Assembly: GCA_020050435.1 (NCBI GenBank)
Contig: JAGVKQ010000017.1
Coordinates: 186,001 to 250,000 of the forward strand
DNA length: 64,000 nt
Direction: 5' to 3'
From: Candidatus Caenarcanales bacterium
GTDB lineage: Bacteria > Cyanobacteriota > Vampirovibrionia > 2-02-FULL-35-15
The notes beneath the pieces are model-generated. The model was not told the origin of the DNA and searched no databases. It saw only the letters and a program-made list of their open reading frames with translations. Position numbers and translations under genes: made by a program. Shown one piece after another: positions 42,972 through 51,203 of this stretch. How positions within the stretch are numbered: position 1 is the first letter of the stretch; each line of letters starts with the position of its first letter.

Positions 42972-43065
42972 AAAGACTATGGACCATAGGACTATGGAGA
43001 CTATAAAAGCTCCCATCAGTAAAGTGGTCTTATGGTCCTATAGTCTTTATGGTCTTATAGTCTTT
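42972..43065. repeat. Long imperfect inverted repeat made of GACTATAGGACCAT-like words
   Basis: The left arm begins AAAGACTATGGACCATAGG (42972) and the right arm ends TTATGGTCTTATAGTCTTT (43065), inverse to each other with a few mismatches over about 35 bases. The words themselves are repetitive. The final codons of the dehydrogenase gene (ending at 43055) run into the right arm. It may also act as its terminator. Confidence 0.7.
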
Positions 43066-44167
43066 CCTTGCAGTCTGGTTCTATAGCCACTTGCACAACT
43101 TCACCACTTTTCTGCAATAAAAAAGCTTCTTTAAGCTCTGAAAGTTTCATTTTTTTTGTAGTTATCTTTCTCAAAACATTATCTTGAAATTGCTTTTCAC
43201 TTAAAAGCTCAAGAGCTTTTTTTACATATTTAGGCGTATGGTGAAAAACTCCTAGTACTTTTAACTCATCATAATGAAGCCTAAAAGTATCAATTTCTAC
43301 CTTACTACCTTTTTTACATCCACCAAAGAAGTTTACAAGTCCACCTCTAGATACAATTTTTGTAGCCAATTCCCAAATCTCAGGGATACCAACAGCTTCA
43401 ATTACTACATCAGGGCCAAATCCACCAGTTAAATCTTTTGTTTTTTGCATTATATTTTCACTAGAAGTATCTCTGATATTTACTACATGATCAGCTCCAA
43501 GTTCTTTAGCTAATCTCAATTTAGATTCATTTCTTCCAAGAGAAATTATTTTTACACCTTCTCTTTTAGCTAATGCAATAAATAAAAGACCAATTGATCC
43601 TGTTCCAATTATGCAAACAGTTTTACCTTTTTCGATTTCTGATCTATCTAAACCATGCTTAACAACAGCCAAACTCTCTAATATAGCTGCAATTTCAAAA
43701 GGTGTATTCTCCGGGATTTTATGTGTGTTGTTTTCTACTATTTCTTTAGGTACTTTTACATAGTCTGCATAAGCACCATTTAAAAAGAAAATGTTTTCAC
43801 AAAGAGAATATTTTTCAGATTTACAATAAAGGCATTTAAAACAAGGAGAAGAATTTACTGGAATTACTTTATCTCCAATTTTAAACTTTGAAACATTTTT
43901 TCCTACTTTTACAACTATGCCTGAAAATTGATGTCCAAAAAGAGCAGGAGTTTCTTTTATTAAAACAGGATGGCCCCTTAAATATGTTTTTAAATCTGTT
44001 CCACAGGTAAGAACTGATTCTACTTTTACAAGAATTTCATAATCGTTTATTTCTGGGGTTTTAACTTTTTCATATCTAATGTCTTCTGGACCATAAAAGA
44101 GCATGGCATTCATATCTGTTGGAAGGTCAATCAGTGATTCGCTTTGATTTTTTAACTCTTGGACCAT
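43055..44167 (-). CDS. Zinc-dependent alcohol/polyol dehydrogenase (MDR family)
   Basis: Medium-chain dehydrogenase with the catalytic zinc Cys in VLTCGTDLKTYLRGH, GH-Q-FSG (His, about residue 76), the structural zinc set CFKCLYCKSEKYSLC (about 103-117) and the Rossmann motif IIGTGSIGLLF (about 183). It resembles sorbitol/threonine dehydrogenases. The ATG at 44167 is chosen; six extra codons upstream are in frame but would run over the divergent promoter region, which holds TATTAT six bases before this ATG. The last few residues (CKERL) are read from the palindromic repeat. Substrate unknown. Confidence 0.85.
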   Translation of the reverse strand: MVQELKNQSESLIDLPTDMNAMLFYGPEDIRYEKVKTPEINDYEILVKVESVLTCGTDLKTYLRGHPVLIKETPALFGHQFSGIVVKVGKNVSKFKIGDKVIPVNSSPCFKCLYCKSEKYSLCENIFFLNGAYADYVKVPKEIVENNTHKIPENTPFEIAAILESLAVVKHGLDRSEIEKGKTVCIIGTGSIGLLFIALAKREGVKIISLGRNESKLRLAKELGADHVVNIRDTSSENIMQKTKDLTGGFGPDVVIEAVGIPEIWELATKIVSRGGLVNFFGGCKKGSKVEIDTFRLHYDELKVLGVFHHTPKYVKKALELLSEKQFQDNVLRKITTKKMKLSELKEAFLLQKSGEVVQVAIEPDCKERL

Positions 44168-44218
44168 ATCTATATAATACAGCAAGGAGATTTAGTTAAG
44201 ATAGGTTTTATTATTGAA

Positions 44219-44704
44219 ATGGATTTAGTAAAGTTGTTATTAATGTCAACATCAGTTTCATTAAGACCGAATTTTACATCTACTCTTGCTAGAAAAAGGA
44301 AGATAGAATTTGTAACTATTCCACCTCTTGAAACAGTTGCAAAACTTAGCTTTAATGATGGCTTAAAAGTAATTAGAAAAAATATACCTACTGATCACTA
44401 TGGTTTTATAAATTACTCTTGCAGCATGCATGCCCCAGAAGAAAATAAATTTGAGAATAAGATTGAGCTTTTAGTATTTAACGATGGAGAAAATATCTGG
44501 GGCGACTTTTCTGAGAGAAATAGTCCTGAGCCTAATTGGCAGATCTTGCCTGAAAATAAAGATGGATTTTTCATTATTTATCATAAAAGAGATGTTTTTA
44601 GTGGGGAGTTAGAATATATAAATCCTGATTCTACATATTCAGAAGAAATTCTTAGCCCGCTTAAAGCCTTACCATTCACTAGTCTTATTAGGACTACTAA
44701 TTAA
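44219..44704 (+). CDS. Hypothetical protein, 161 aa
   Basis: Unrecognised. A plausible ATG start is at 44219 (MDLVKLLLMSTS...), though an upstream TTG at 44159 is in frame and another ATG lies nine codons on; AAGGAG at 44184 does not point to a start codon at normal distance. The protein is mainly beta-rich, with FINYSCSMHAPEENK and a long polar tail. It is divergent from the dehydrogenase gene and shares a TATATAATA box (44171-44179) readable on both strands. Confidence 0.5.
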   Translation: MDLVKLLLMSTSVSLRPNFTSTLARKRKIEFVTIPPLETVAKLSFNDGLKVIRKNIPTDHYGFINYSCSMHAPEENKFENKIELLVFNDGENIWGDFSERNSPEPNWQILPENKDGFFIIYHKRDVFSGELEYINPDSTYSEEILSPLKALPFTSLIRTTN

Positions 44705-44770
44705 CCACTTTAAACTCTTTCATTTTTTATACTAAGGAACTAAAGAGATCAACTATCTCGCTAAAATAGT

Positions 44771-45505
44771 TCATAGTTCAAGTTGTGGTAATAATGCCTC
44801 TACATCAGTTCGTGTTATATCTGGTTTTGTTTCTGCTAATTTAATAAAGTCCTCTGTGAAAAAGTCTACATGACGCCAGCCTTTTTCTCTATAATAAGGG
44901 GTCGCTGCATTTTTATAAAGTGTCCATTGCTTTTCATTTAGCTTTGCTAATTCACTAAAACCCAGTGTTAATTTGTTTATATGACGGCAATCTGCTTGTA
45001 TAAAATAAGGCACTATACCTGCATAAAGTATCCATCGCTTTTCATCTGGCTTTGCTTTTACTAATTCACTAAAGCTATTTGTTAATTCATCTATCCACCA
45101 GCCTTTTGTTTTATAATAAGCCACTGCATCTGTATAAACTTCCCGTTGCTTTTCATCTGGCTTTGCTTTTACTAATTCACTAAAGCTACTTGTTAATTCA
45201 TTTATACCAAAGCCTTTTGTTTTATAATAAGCCACTGCATCTGTATAAATTTCCCATTGCTTTTCATCTGGTTTTGCTTTTACTAATTCACTAAAGCTAC
45301 TTGTTAATTCATCTACATCCTGCCAGCCTTTTGTTTTATAATAAGTCACTGCATCTGTATAAACTTTTAATTGGTTTTCTGGAAGAGCCCGACCTGTCAT
45401 TTTTTTTAACTGGGCTATTTCATCACTAAATGGATCTCTTTGTTGTACTGCTACTGAAACACCTTTTATTCTTGGTGCATTTGTTGCTGATCCTACTGCT
45501 GACAT
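44771..45505 (-). CDS. Tandem-repeat protein (about 37-residue units)
   Basis: Five consecutive units of about 37 residues fill residues about 43-235. The strongest three share YTDAVAYYKTKGW and DELTSSFSELVKAKPDEKQ with only a few changes; units four and five are more divergent (YAGIVPYFIQ, YKNAATPYYREKGW). The units should fold as helical pairs, like a TPR-type solenoid that binds another protein, but I cannot name the family. The repeats are also close at the DNA level. AAAGGAG is a good ribosome-binding site. No signal peptide is visible. Confidence 0.75.
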   Translation of the reverse strand: MSAVGSATNAPRIKGVSVAVQQRDPFSDEIAQLKKMTGRALPENQLKVYTDAVTYYKTKGWQDVDELTSSFSELVKAKPDEKQWEIYTDAVAYYKTKGFGINELTSSFSELVKAKPDEKQREVYTDAVAYYKTKGWWIDELTNSFSELVKAKPDEKRWILYAGIVPYFIQADCRHINKLTLGFSELAKLNEKQWTLYKNAATPYYREKGWRHVDFFTEDFIKLAETKPDITRTDVEALLPQLEL

Positions 45506-45609
45506 AATATTCTCCTTTATAAAACTTATCTTTATAAGGTACCTAATTCTTTTATATTTTTCAAGGTTAAATACTTAATCAAAGATAAAATTTCTCTAAT
45601 AAGACATTA

Positions 45610-45939
45610 TTAAGATTCGCCGACCCTAAACTCTTTTAATTTCAGATGAAATTCTTTTGTATGCCCCCAAGGTCTTTTATTTACATAGAGCCAGAAGTGA
45701 ACCATTTCATGGTAAAGAGTAAGTGCTATTTGTTTAGGATGATCACAAAGGGTTCTTGAAAGCCTTATGTGAGGACGCTTCCCAGGCATAGCTGTAAAGT
45801 CACCAAATTGTTTAAAATACTTTCCATTTCCAAAGCTATCACACCAAAGAATTCGTACATAAGGCAATTTACCATCAAAGTATTGCTTATTTAATTTATC
45901 GAAGATTTCATAGATTTGTTCGTCTTGTATCGTTGGCAT
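45610..45939 (-). CDS. SprT-like zinc metallopeptidase domain
   Basis: The HExxH zinc motif is clear: LTLYHEMVHFWLYVNKRPWGHTKEFHLKL, with His, Glu, His and a third His (in GHTKEF). The N-terminal half has the SprT-like NKQYFDGKLPYVRILWCD. At 109 residues it is shorter than E. coli SprT (about 165), because the C-terminal zinc-finger region is missing, so it is a minimal domain like the SprT-like family in which DNA-protein crosslink proteases such as Spartan are found. Divergent from the radical SAM gene, 18 bases apart. Confidence 0.8.
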   Translation of the reverse strand: MPTIQDEQIYEIFDKLNKQYFDGKLPYVRILWCDSFGNGKYFKQFGDFTAMPGKRPHIRLSRTLCDHPKQIALTLYHEMVHFWLYVNKRPWGHTKEFHLKLKEFRVGES

Positions 45940-45957
45940 ATAACGTACAATTATTGC

Positions 45958-47526
45958 ATGAATCTATTCTCTGAAGAAAAAATATTAACTTCTTTTCCAC
46001 ATAAAAAATCAGATGCTTTGGAATTAGCAATATGTTTTCCAAATACATATATGGTGGGCATGGCAAGCCTGGGATATCAAACAGCATGGAAGCTTTTAAA
46101 TCAAAATGAAAATGTAAAAACCACCAGATGGTTTACGGATATTCAAGAACCCCGTAGGGGCGGAGCGTGCTCCGCCCTCCCCCCAGCATACATCGGTTTC
46201 TCATTTAGTTGGGAATTAGATTATAAAAACATTTTTAAAATTTTAGAAGAAAATAAAATATCAATTTTTTCAAGCGAAAGATCAGAAGATGATCCTTTAG
46301 TTTTTGCAGGGGGTCAAATACCAAATGCAAATCCAGAACCATTCTGTGATAATTTTGATTTCTTTTTAACTGGGGATTTAGAAGTAGTGGCTGAACCTTT
46401 TATAAATAAGATTGTTGAGATTAAAGATTTAAATAGAACGAAAAAATTAGAAGAATTGGCAAAAGTTCCAGGAATTTATGTGCCCACCCGTAGGGGCTTG
46501 TTGCAACAAGCCCCTACAACGCCAATTAAAATAAATCGGGTATATGCAAAAGAAAACCTTTCTTCCTCTTGCATCCTCACTCCAAATTCATATTGGCCTG
46601 ATACTTTTATCATAGAGGTGGCTAGAAGCTGTCCTGAATTATGTCGCTTTTGTTTAGCCAGTTACGGCTCTCTACCATTTAGAACACCTGATATAAAAAA
46701 CTCTCTAATCCCAATCATAGAAAGTGGTTTAAAACATACAAATAAACTTGGGCTTTTAGGGGCATCAGTTACACAGCATCCAGGATTTGATGAACTATTA
46801 GATTATTTACTTCAAAAGAAAATTACATCTCCTGATCTCCAGGTTCAAATTGCATCAGTTCGTGCAGATACTATTTCTAAAAAATTAGCAGAGGGATTAC
46901 ACAAATTAGGAAGTAAGTCTCTAACCATGGCTATTGAAACTGGCTCAGATAGACTTAGAGAAATTATAAATAAAAAAGTTTCTAGAGAAACTATACTAAA
47001 TTCCATTCAAACTATTTATGACTCTGGGTTTAACTCAATAAAGCTTTATGGCATGGCAGGGATCCCACAAGAAACAGATGATGATTTAAATGAAACCATT
47101 AAACTCTTAAAAGAAATTAAAGCAAAAAATAAAGGAAAAAAACTAACGTGGGGATGTTCGACATTTGTGCCAAAAGCTCAAACCCCTTTCCAATACTATG
47201 GAATGGATAAAAGTGCAGAAAAGAAATTAAAACTTCTTTCTAAAGAATTACATAAAGCAGGAATTGAGTTTAAACCTGAAAGCTATGAATGGTCCATTAT
47301 TCAAGGTTTAATTTCAAGAGGAGATAGAAGCATTAATAAAATACTTGTAGATGCATACAGGTATGGATCCACCATAGGTAGCTTTAAAAAAGCAATGAGA
47401 GAAAATAAAGATATAGACAGTGAGTATTTTATCTATAAAAACTGGGATATAAATACAAAATTGCCATGGGAAAATGTACAAGGGTTTTTAAATAGAGAGA
47501 TTATTAAAGAGCACGCTACGTTATAA
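45958..47526 (+). CDS. Radical SAM protein with two palindrome insertions
   Basis: The B12-binding-like N-terminal part (ICFPNTYMVGMASLGYQTAWKLLN) is followed by the radical SAM core with RSCPELCRFCLASYG (CxxxCxxC for the 4Fe-4S cluster, about residue 225), GLLGASVTQHPGF, TMAIETGSDRLREIINK and KLYGMAGIPQETDDD. It belongs to the uncharacterised B12-binding/radical SAM proteins related to YgiQ-type methylthiolases or to TIGR03960-like families. Two in-frame palindromes add EPRRGGACSALPP (residues about 62-75) and TRRGLLQQAPTTP (about 177-190). The ATG at 45958 is preferred over a TTG 42 bases earlier. Confidence 0.8.
   Translation: MNLFSEEKILTSFPHKKSDALELAICFPNTYMVGMASLGYQTAWKLLNQNENVKTTRWFTDIQEPRRGGACSALPPAYIGFSFSWELDYKNIFKILEENKISIFSSERSEDDPLVFAGGQIPNANPEPFCDNFDFFLTGDLEVVAEPFINKIVEIKDLNRTKKLEELAKVPGIYVPTRRGLLQQAPTTPIKINRVYAKENLSSSCILTPNSYWPDTFIIEVARSCPELCRFCLASYGSLPFRTPDIKNSLIPIIESGLKHTNKLGLLGASVTQHPGFDELLDYLLQKKITSPDLQVQIASVRADTISKKLAEGLHKLGSKSLTMAIETGSDRLREIINKKVSRETILNSIQTIYDSGFNSIKLYGMAGIPQETDDDLNETIKLLKEIKAKNKGKKLTWGCSTFVPKAQTPFQYYGMDKSAEKKLKLLSKELHKAGIEFKPESYEWSIIQGLISRGDRSINKILVDAYRYGSTIGSFKKAMRENKDIDSEYFIYKNWDINTKLPWENVQGFLNREIIKEHATL
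46154..46184. repeat. Palindrome inserted in frame, first copy
   Basis: GTAGGGGCGGAGCG and TGCTCCGCCC pair across a GCGTGC centre; right flank is C-rich (TCCCCCC). Encodes RRGGACSALPP in the radical SAM protein, outside recognised motifs. Confidence 0.8.
46490..46517. repeat. Palindrome inserted in frame, second copy
   Basis: GTAGGGGCTTGTTG is followed directly by its exact inverse CAACAAGCCCCTAC: a perfect 28-base palindrome, the cleanest example in the window. Encodes RRGLLQQAPT. Confidence 0.9.
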
Positions 47527-47527
47527 T
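47522..47527 (+). promoter_or_regulatory. ffh -10 box
   Basis: TATAAT overlaps the stop of the radical SAM gene and ends seven bases before the ffh ATG. No Shine-Dalgarno sequence is present, so a leaderless message is possible. Confidence 0.5.
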
Positions 47528-47534
47528 TAAAATC

Positions 47535-49001
47535 ATGTTCGATCAATTATCAGACAACTTACAAAATATTTTTAAACAAATACGCGGTGAAAGTAAAATC
47601 ACTGAAGAAAACATTGATGGTGCTATTCGTGAAGTTAGAAGAGCATTTATTTCTAGTGATGTCAGCTTAAAAGCCATTAAAACTTTTACTACGCGTATTC
47701 GTGAAAAAGCTATTGGGGAAGAGGTTATAAAAGGTGTCTCGCCTGCTGAACAATTTATAAAAATAATAAATGATGAGCTTACTGAATTACTGGGCAGCAG
47801 TCAAAAAGATTTAAATCTTTCAAAATCTCCCAGTATAATTTTAATGCTAGGTTTACAAGGTGCGGGGAAAACTACTACATGCGGCAAGCTAGCAAAGCTT
47901 TTAAAGAAAAAAGGTAAAAATCCACTTTTAGTTCCACTCGACTTAAAAAGACCAGCTGCTATTGAACAATTAAATATTATAGGAAAACAAGTTGAGATTC
48001 CGGTGTTTTCTGTCTCTGAAACCGATGCATTAAATAGTGATCCGCATAAAATTGCTGAGAATGCTATAAACTTCGGTAAACAAAACTTTCACGATGTAAT
48101 TATTTTAGATAGTGCGGGACGTCTTCAGGTAGATAGCGATCTAATGGCAGAGTTATTACTTATAGATAGACTTATAGAACCCGTTGAAAAGCTTTTAGTA
48201 ATTGATGCAATGATCGGTCAAGAAGCAGCAAACATAGGTGCTACTTTTGATTCTCAAATTGGGATTACTGGTGTAGTTTTAACAAAATTAGATGGTGATG
48301 CCAGAGGTGGGGCAGCTCTTTCAATCGTAGAAGAAATTAAAAAACCTATTAAGTTAATCGGTATCGGCGAAAAGTTAGATGACTTACAAGAATTTTATCC
48401 AGACAGAATGGCTAGCAGAATTCTTGGAATGGGAGATGTTTTAACCCTAGTAGAACAAGCACAAGAAAAAATAAAAGAAGATGAGGCTATTGAATTACAA
48501 AAGAAACTGTTTACAGACTTTAATTTTGATTCTTTTTTACAAGCATTAAACATGACTTCTAAGTTAGGAGATTTTGGAAACCTATTTAACATGATGGGTG
48601 TAGGCGGTATGTTAAATAAGTTTGGTGTAAATCTCAGCAAAGACGACAAAGAAAAAATGCTAACTCAAGGTGAAGTTAAAATAAAAAAATATAAAGCTGC
48701 CATTAGCAGCATGACTGTTTTAGAAAAAAAGAAACCTGATCTTTTAAACTCAAATAGAAAAAGAAGAGTAGCAAAAGGCTGTGGTCAAAAAGAAAAAGAT
48801 ATTGATCTTATGGTTACTGAGTTTAAGCAAATGAAAAAAATGATGGATAACTTAAAACCTCTTATGGGAATGATGGGAAGTGGAAATAGTATGCCCATGC
48901 CCAGCCCAGCCATGTTTAATCCTGGTGGACCCAGAATGGGAAGTGGGCTTCAAGCCCCAAGAAGTGGTTTATTAAAGGGATTTAAACCTAAGAAAAAATA
49001 G
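47535..49001 (+). CDS. ffh: Signal recognition particle protein Ffh
   Basis: Ffh binds signal sequences on nascent membrane proteins and, with the SRP RNA, docks at FtsY. The NG domain has GLQGAGKTTTCGKLAKLL (about residue 106), LDLKRPAA, ILDSAGRLQVD (about 192), LTKLDGDARGGAALSI and IGIGEKLDDL. The methionine-rich M domain begins near residue 330 and contains RKRRVAKGCGQKEKDID for RNA binding. The 488-residue length is slightly longer than usual because of a Pro/Gly/Met-rich tail (MPMPSPAMFNPGGPRMGSGL) part of which (GSGLQAP) is encoded by a short palindrome GGGCTTCAAGCCC. Good fit overall. Confidence 0.96.
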   Translation: MFDQLSDNLQNIFKQIRGESKITEENIDGAIREVRRAFISSDVSLKAIKTFTTRIREKAIGEEVIKGVSPAEQFIKIINDELTELLGSSQKDLNLSKSPSIILMLGLQGAGKTTTCGKLAKLLKKKGKNPLLVPLDLKRPAAIEQLNIIGKQVEIPVFSVSETDALNSDPHKIAENAINFGKQNFHDVIILDSAGRLQVDSDLMAELLLIDRLIEPVEKLLVIDAMIGQEAANIGATFDSQIGITGVVLTKLDGDARGGAALSIVEEIKKPIKLIGIGEKLDDLQEFYPDRMASRILGMGDVLTLVEQAQEKIKEDEAIELQKKLFTDFNFDSFLQALNMTSKLGDFGNLFNMMGVGGMLNKFGVNLSKDDKEKMLTQGEVKIKKYKAAISSMTVLEKKKPDLLNSNRKRRVAKGCGQKEKDIDLMVTEFKQMKKMMDNLKPLMGMMGSGNSMPMPSPAMFNPGGPRMGSGLQAPRSGLLKGFKPKKK

Positions 49002-49048
49002 TTCTCCATCTATTGCTTTTATATGTAAATATTTTATAGACTGATTAA

Positions 49049-49504
49049 ATGACTTCTACACAGGCAATAGGTCTAGTTACAGCTTCTAATCCACTTCCTA
49101 AAAGTAAAAGAAGTAAGTTAGATCTTAGCAATATAACTGTTTTAAAAATCCCAAATCACAATGGACAAATCTATACTTTTGAAAATATTCAAGATGTAAT
49201 CACTCTTATAAAAGGCTTACTTAAAGAGGGCGAGATAACAAAGCTTTTATTAGCCTATGATACAAAAAATTTAGACCAGACAAATCTCTATTCTTTAATT
49301 AAAAAGGCTAGTGGTGAGATTTATCAAATTACCCTGAAAGATGAGGTTATTGCCAGACTAGATGAAATATATAAAGATGAAGGTTCTTTTTTTATAGTAA
49401 ATGATGATGGGTCTCTTGTAATAATAGCTGCTAGTTTTTTTGAGGAGCCACATTGTTCAGCTATTATGGGTGAAAAAGTACAATTTCCTGCATATAAACT
49501 ATAA
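49049..49504 (+). CDS. Hypothetical protein, 151 aa
   Basis: Unrecognised soluble protein, starting 47 bases after ffh in the same direction. It looks like a mixed alpha/beta domain with a Lys/Ser-rich leader (KSKRSKLDLSN), then ITVLKIPNHNGQIYTFENIQDVITLIKGLLKEG and a hydrophobic strand region near residue 125 (FFIVNDDGSLVIIAASFF). TATAGA eight bases before the ATG is a weak -10 candidate and no Shine-Dalgarno sequence is present. No residues suggest catalysis. Confidence 0.55.
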   Translation: MTSTQAIGLVTASNPLPKSKRSKLDLSNITVLKIPNHNGQIYTFENIQDVITLIKGLLKEGEITKLLLAYDTKNLDQTNLYSLIKKASGEIYQITLKDEVIARLDEIYKDEGSFFIVNDDGSLVIIAASFFEEPHCSAIMGEKVQFPAYKL

Positions 49505-49543
49505 ACTTGTACTTGTGAAAGAGTCTGTTAGGTTTGTTTAAAT

Positions 49544-49568
49544 TAAATTCTTCTAATAATACGGATTA
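49544..49568 (+). promoter_or_regulatory. Upstream motif shared with the gene at 52221 (copy 1)
   Basis: TAAATTCTTCTAATAATACGGATTA lies 63 bases before the start at 49632. A near-identical block occurs 67 bases before 52221. Both are followed by a similar TATTGGATTTTT / TGGTATTTTT stretch. Likely a promoter or operator; protein binding partner unknown. Confidence 0.55.
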
Positions 49569-49631
49569 AAGTATGATTTAATATTGGATTTTTCTTATAA
49601 TTGCTAATTAGATTTAAAAGGAATTTATTAT

Positions 49632-51203
49632 ATGGGAAGCATACAAGTACCAAGTTCTACATTTACAGCTAGAGATTTTTATAGAGCTCGAGTTCAGGAG
49701 GTAAGTGGTGAAAGAACTATAAGACACATAAGAGAAACCGGACACAGTAATTATCTTCCCGGACAGCTTGATGAAATAAGACAAGGTAAAACTGTAGTTG
49801 CACTTCAAGATGGTGGATTAGCATTAATTGGTCCTAGATTATTTAGACCTGCTATAGAGGAACTTTACACAGATCTGAAACAAGCACCTCCTATAGAATT
49901 TGTGATTTCAGACATTTATACAAATGGTTCATTTTCTAAATTACCTATTTGGCTTAGAACTGATGATGGTTCCTATAATGGCTCCGTAATTATAGAAAGG
50001 GCTATTCATGCTTTAAGCACAGGAAATGAAGAATTCACTCATGGGCTACAAATGAGTAATTTACCTTATCTGCCAAAAAGTGCATGGGCAGAAGCTTTTA
50101 CAGGTAATGGCATTGTAAGTTTTGGAGGAAGAGAAGCTAAAGTCGATATAGGATTAGTAACTACTCCTCCAGTATTTCACTTAGATGGTGCAGATGGATT
50201 AAAAAATGCTGGAATAGATGATGTCTATGTAGAAAAACCATGGGGTCCATCTTTAGATAGCGAATTGCCTAATAGAATTGCAGCACAAGTAGAAAGAGGA
50301 ATTTTTGGTGTTGACTTTTTTGCATATGGGGATTCCATGGAATTTTTAAAAAGAAGACCCGAATTATTAGATGGGCTTGGTGCACTTCAAGAAGTACATG
50401 CAGTTTGTTCTGAACCATGGCCTCCAGAACCAGGAAGAGGACTTACTAGTGAAAAAGTTATGGGATCAGGAGTATTTGCTGATACGGCATCTCATTCTGC
50501 AGCAATTGCAGATGATTTCCTTAGATGGAGATATGGAAATGAGTTTGGATTAAATACAGCATCTCTAAGCGTTTTTGAAAGATCAAGGTTACACGGTTTT
50601 GAGGGAGATGCTCATCTTGAGACTTTTGGAACAACAGTAGGAAGCAGTATAAGAACTCATGAAGGGCCAATAAAAATAGTTTTAGCTGGTGGCAAAGGTA
50701 CTGGTGGCAGACTAGGTGGCAAAGACGGCGGGGAGTATCCATTTCTTGGAATGACTCTTATATTTGAAAAAGGAAGAGTTGAAGTAAGTCTTGGTTTCCC
50801 AAAAAGATATAACCCTTACGTGGCCATTATTTATGATAATAAAACAGTTCCTGTACGATTATTTGAAATCATGGGTGGAAAGCTTGGATACAATGCTATG
50901 TTTGCTGACTGGATTTCAAGAGCGCAAGGATCTAAAATTGCAAATGAAAGAATTCATAATGTTTCACTTGCCTCACAAAATGCAATGGGCTATTTAACCA
51001 GAGCCTATAATGAAGCAAGGGGAAACAACTTTAGAATAGATGGTTTTTATCATCAAGGTACCATTCCTGGAAGGCAATATGCTATAGGTCATGCAAGCCC
51101 TTTAATAGGAGTTAACTCAGATCAATCAGCTTTTGAAGTGCTTGGAAATAGCAGGGAGAATGATTCTTCACAATATCCTTTTACTGGAAAACAATCACTC
51201 TAA
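49632..51203 (+). CDS. Putative oxidoreductase-like protein with EKP motif
   Basis: Family uncertain. VYVEKPWGPSLDSELPNRIAAQVERG (about residues 195-220) resembles the EKP segment of Gfo/Idh/MocA dehydrogenases and of glucose-6-phosphate dehydrogenase, where Lys contacts substrate or nucleotide. GVFADTASHSAAIADDFL (about 275) and a large C-terminal beta-sheet-like half (IKIVLAGGKGTGGRLGGKDGGEYPFLGM) follow. A typical Rossmann GxGxxG is not visible at the N-terminus, so it may be a divergent, possibly inactive relative. AGGA lies about ten bases before the ATG. Its end overlaps the convergent gene by nine bases. Confidence 0.6.
   Translation: MGSIQVPSSTFTARDFYRARVQEVSGERTIRHIRETGHSNYLPGQLDEIRQGKTVVALQDGGLALIGPRLFRPAIEELYTDLKQAPPIEFVISDIYTNGSFSKLPIWLRTDDGSYNGSVIIERAIHALSTGNEEFTHGLQMSNLPYLPKSAWAEAFTGNGIVSFGGREAKVDIGLVTTPPVFHLDGADGLKNAGIDDVYVEKPWGPSLDSELPNRIAAQVERGIFGVDFFAYGDSMEFLKRRPELLDGLGALQEVHAVCSEPWPPEPGRGLTSEKVMGSGVFADTASHSAAIADDFLRWRYGNEFGLNTASLSVFERSRLHGFEGDAHLETFGTTVGSSIRTHEGPIKIVLAGGKGTGGRLGGKDGGEYPFLGMTLIFEKGRVEVSLGFPKRYNPYVAIIYDNKTVPVRLFEIMGGKLGYNAMFADWISRAQGSKIANERIHNVSLASQNAMGYLTRAYNEARGNNFRIDGFYHQGTIPGRQYAIGHASPLIGVNSDQSAFEVLGNSRENDSSQYPFTGKQSL

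Noticed and set aside
44809-45379. CRISPR array
   Set aside because: The repeats of about 110 bases are contiguous and encode protein units, without spacers.
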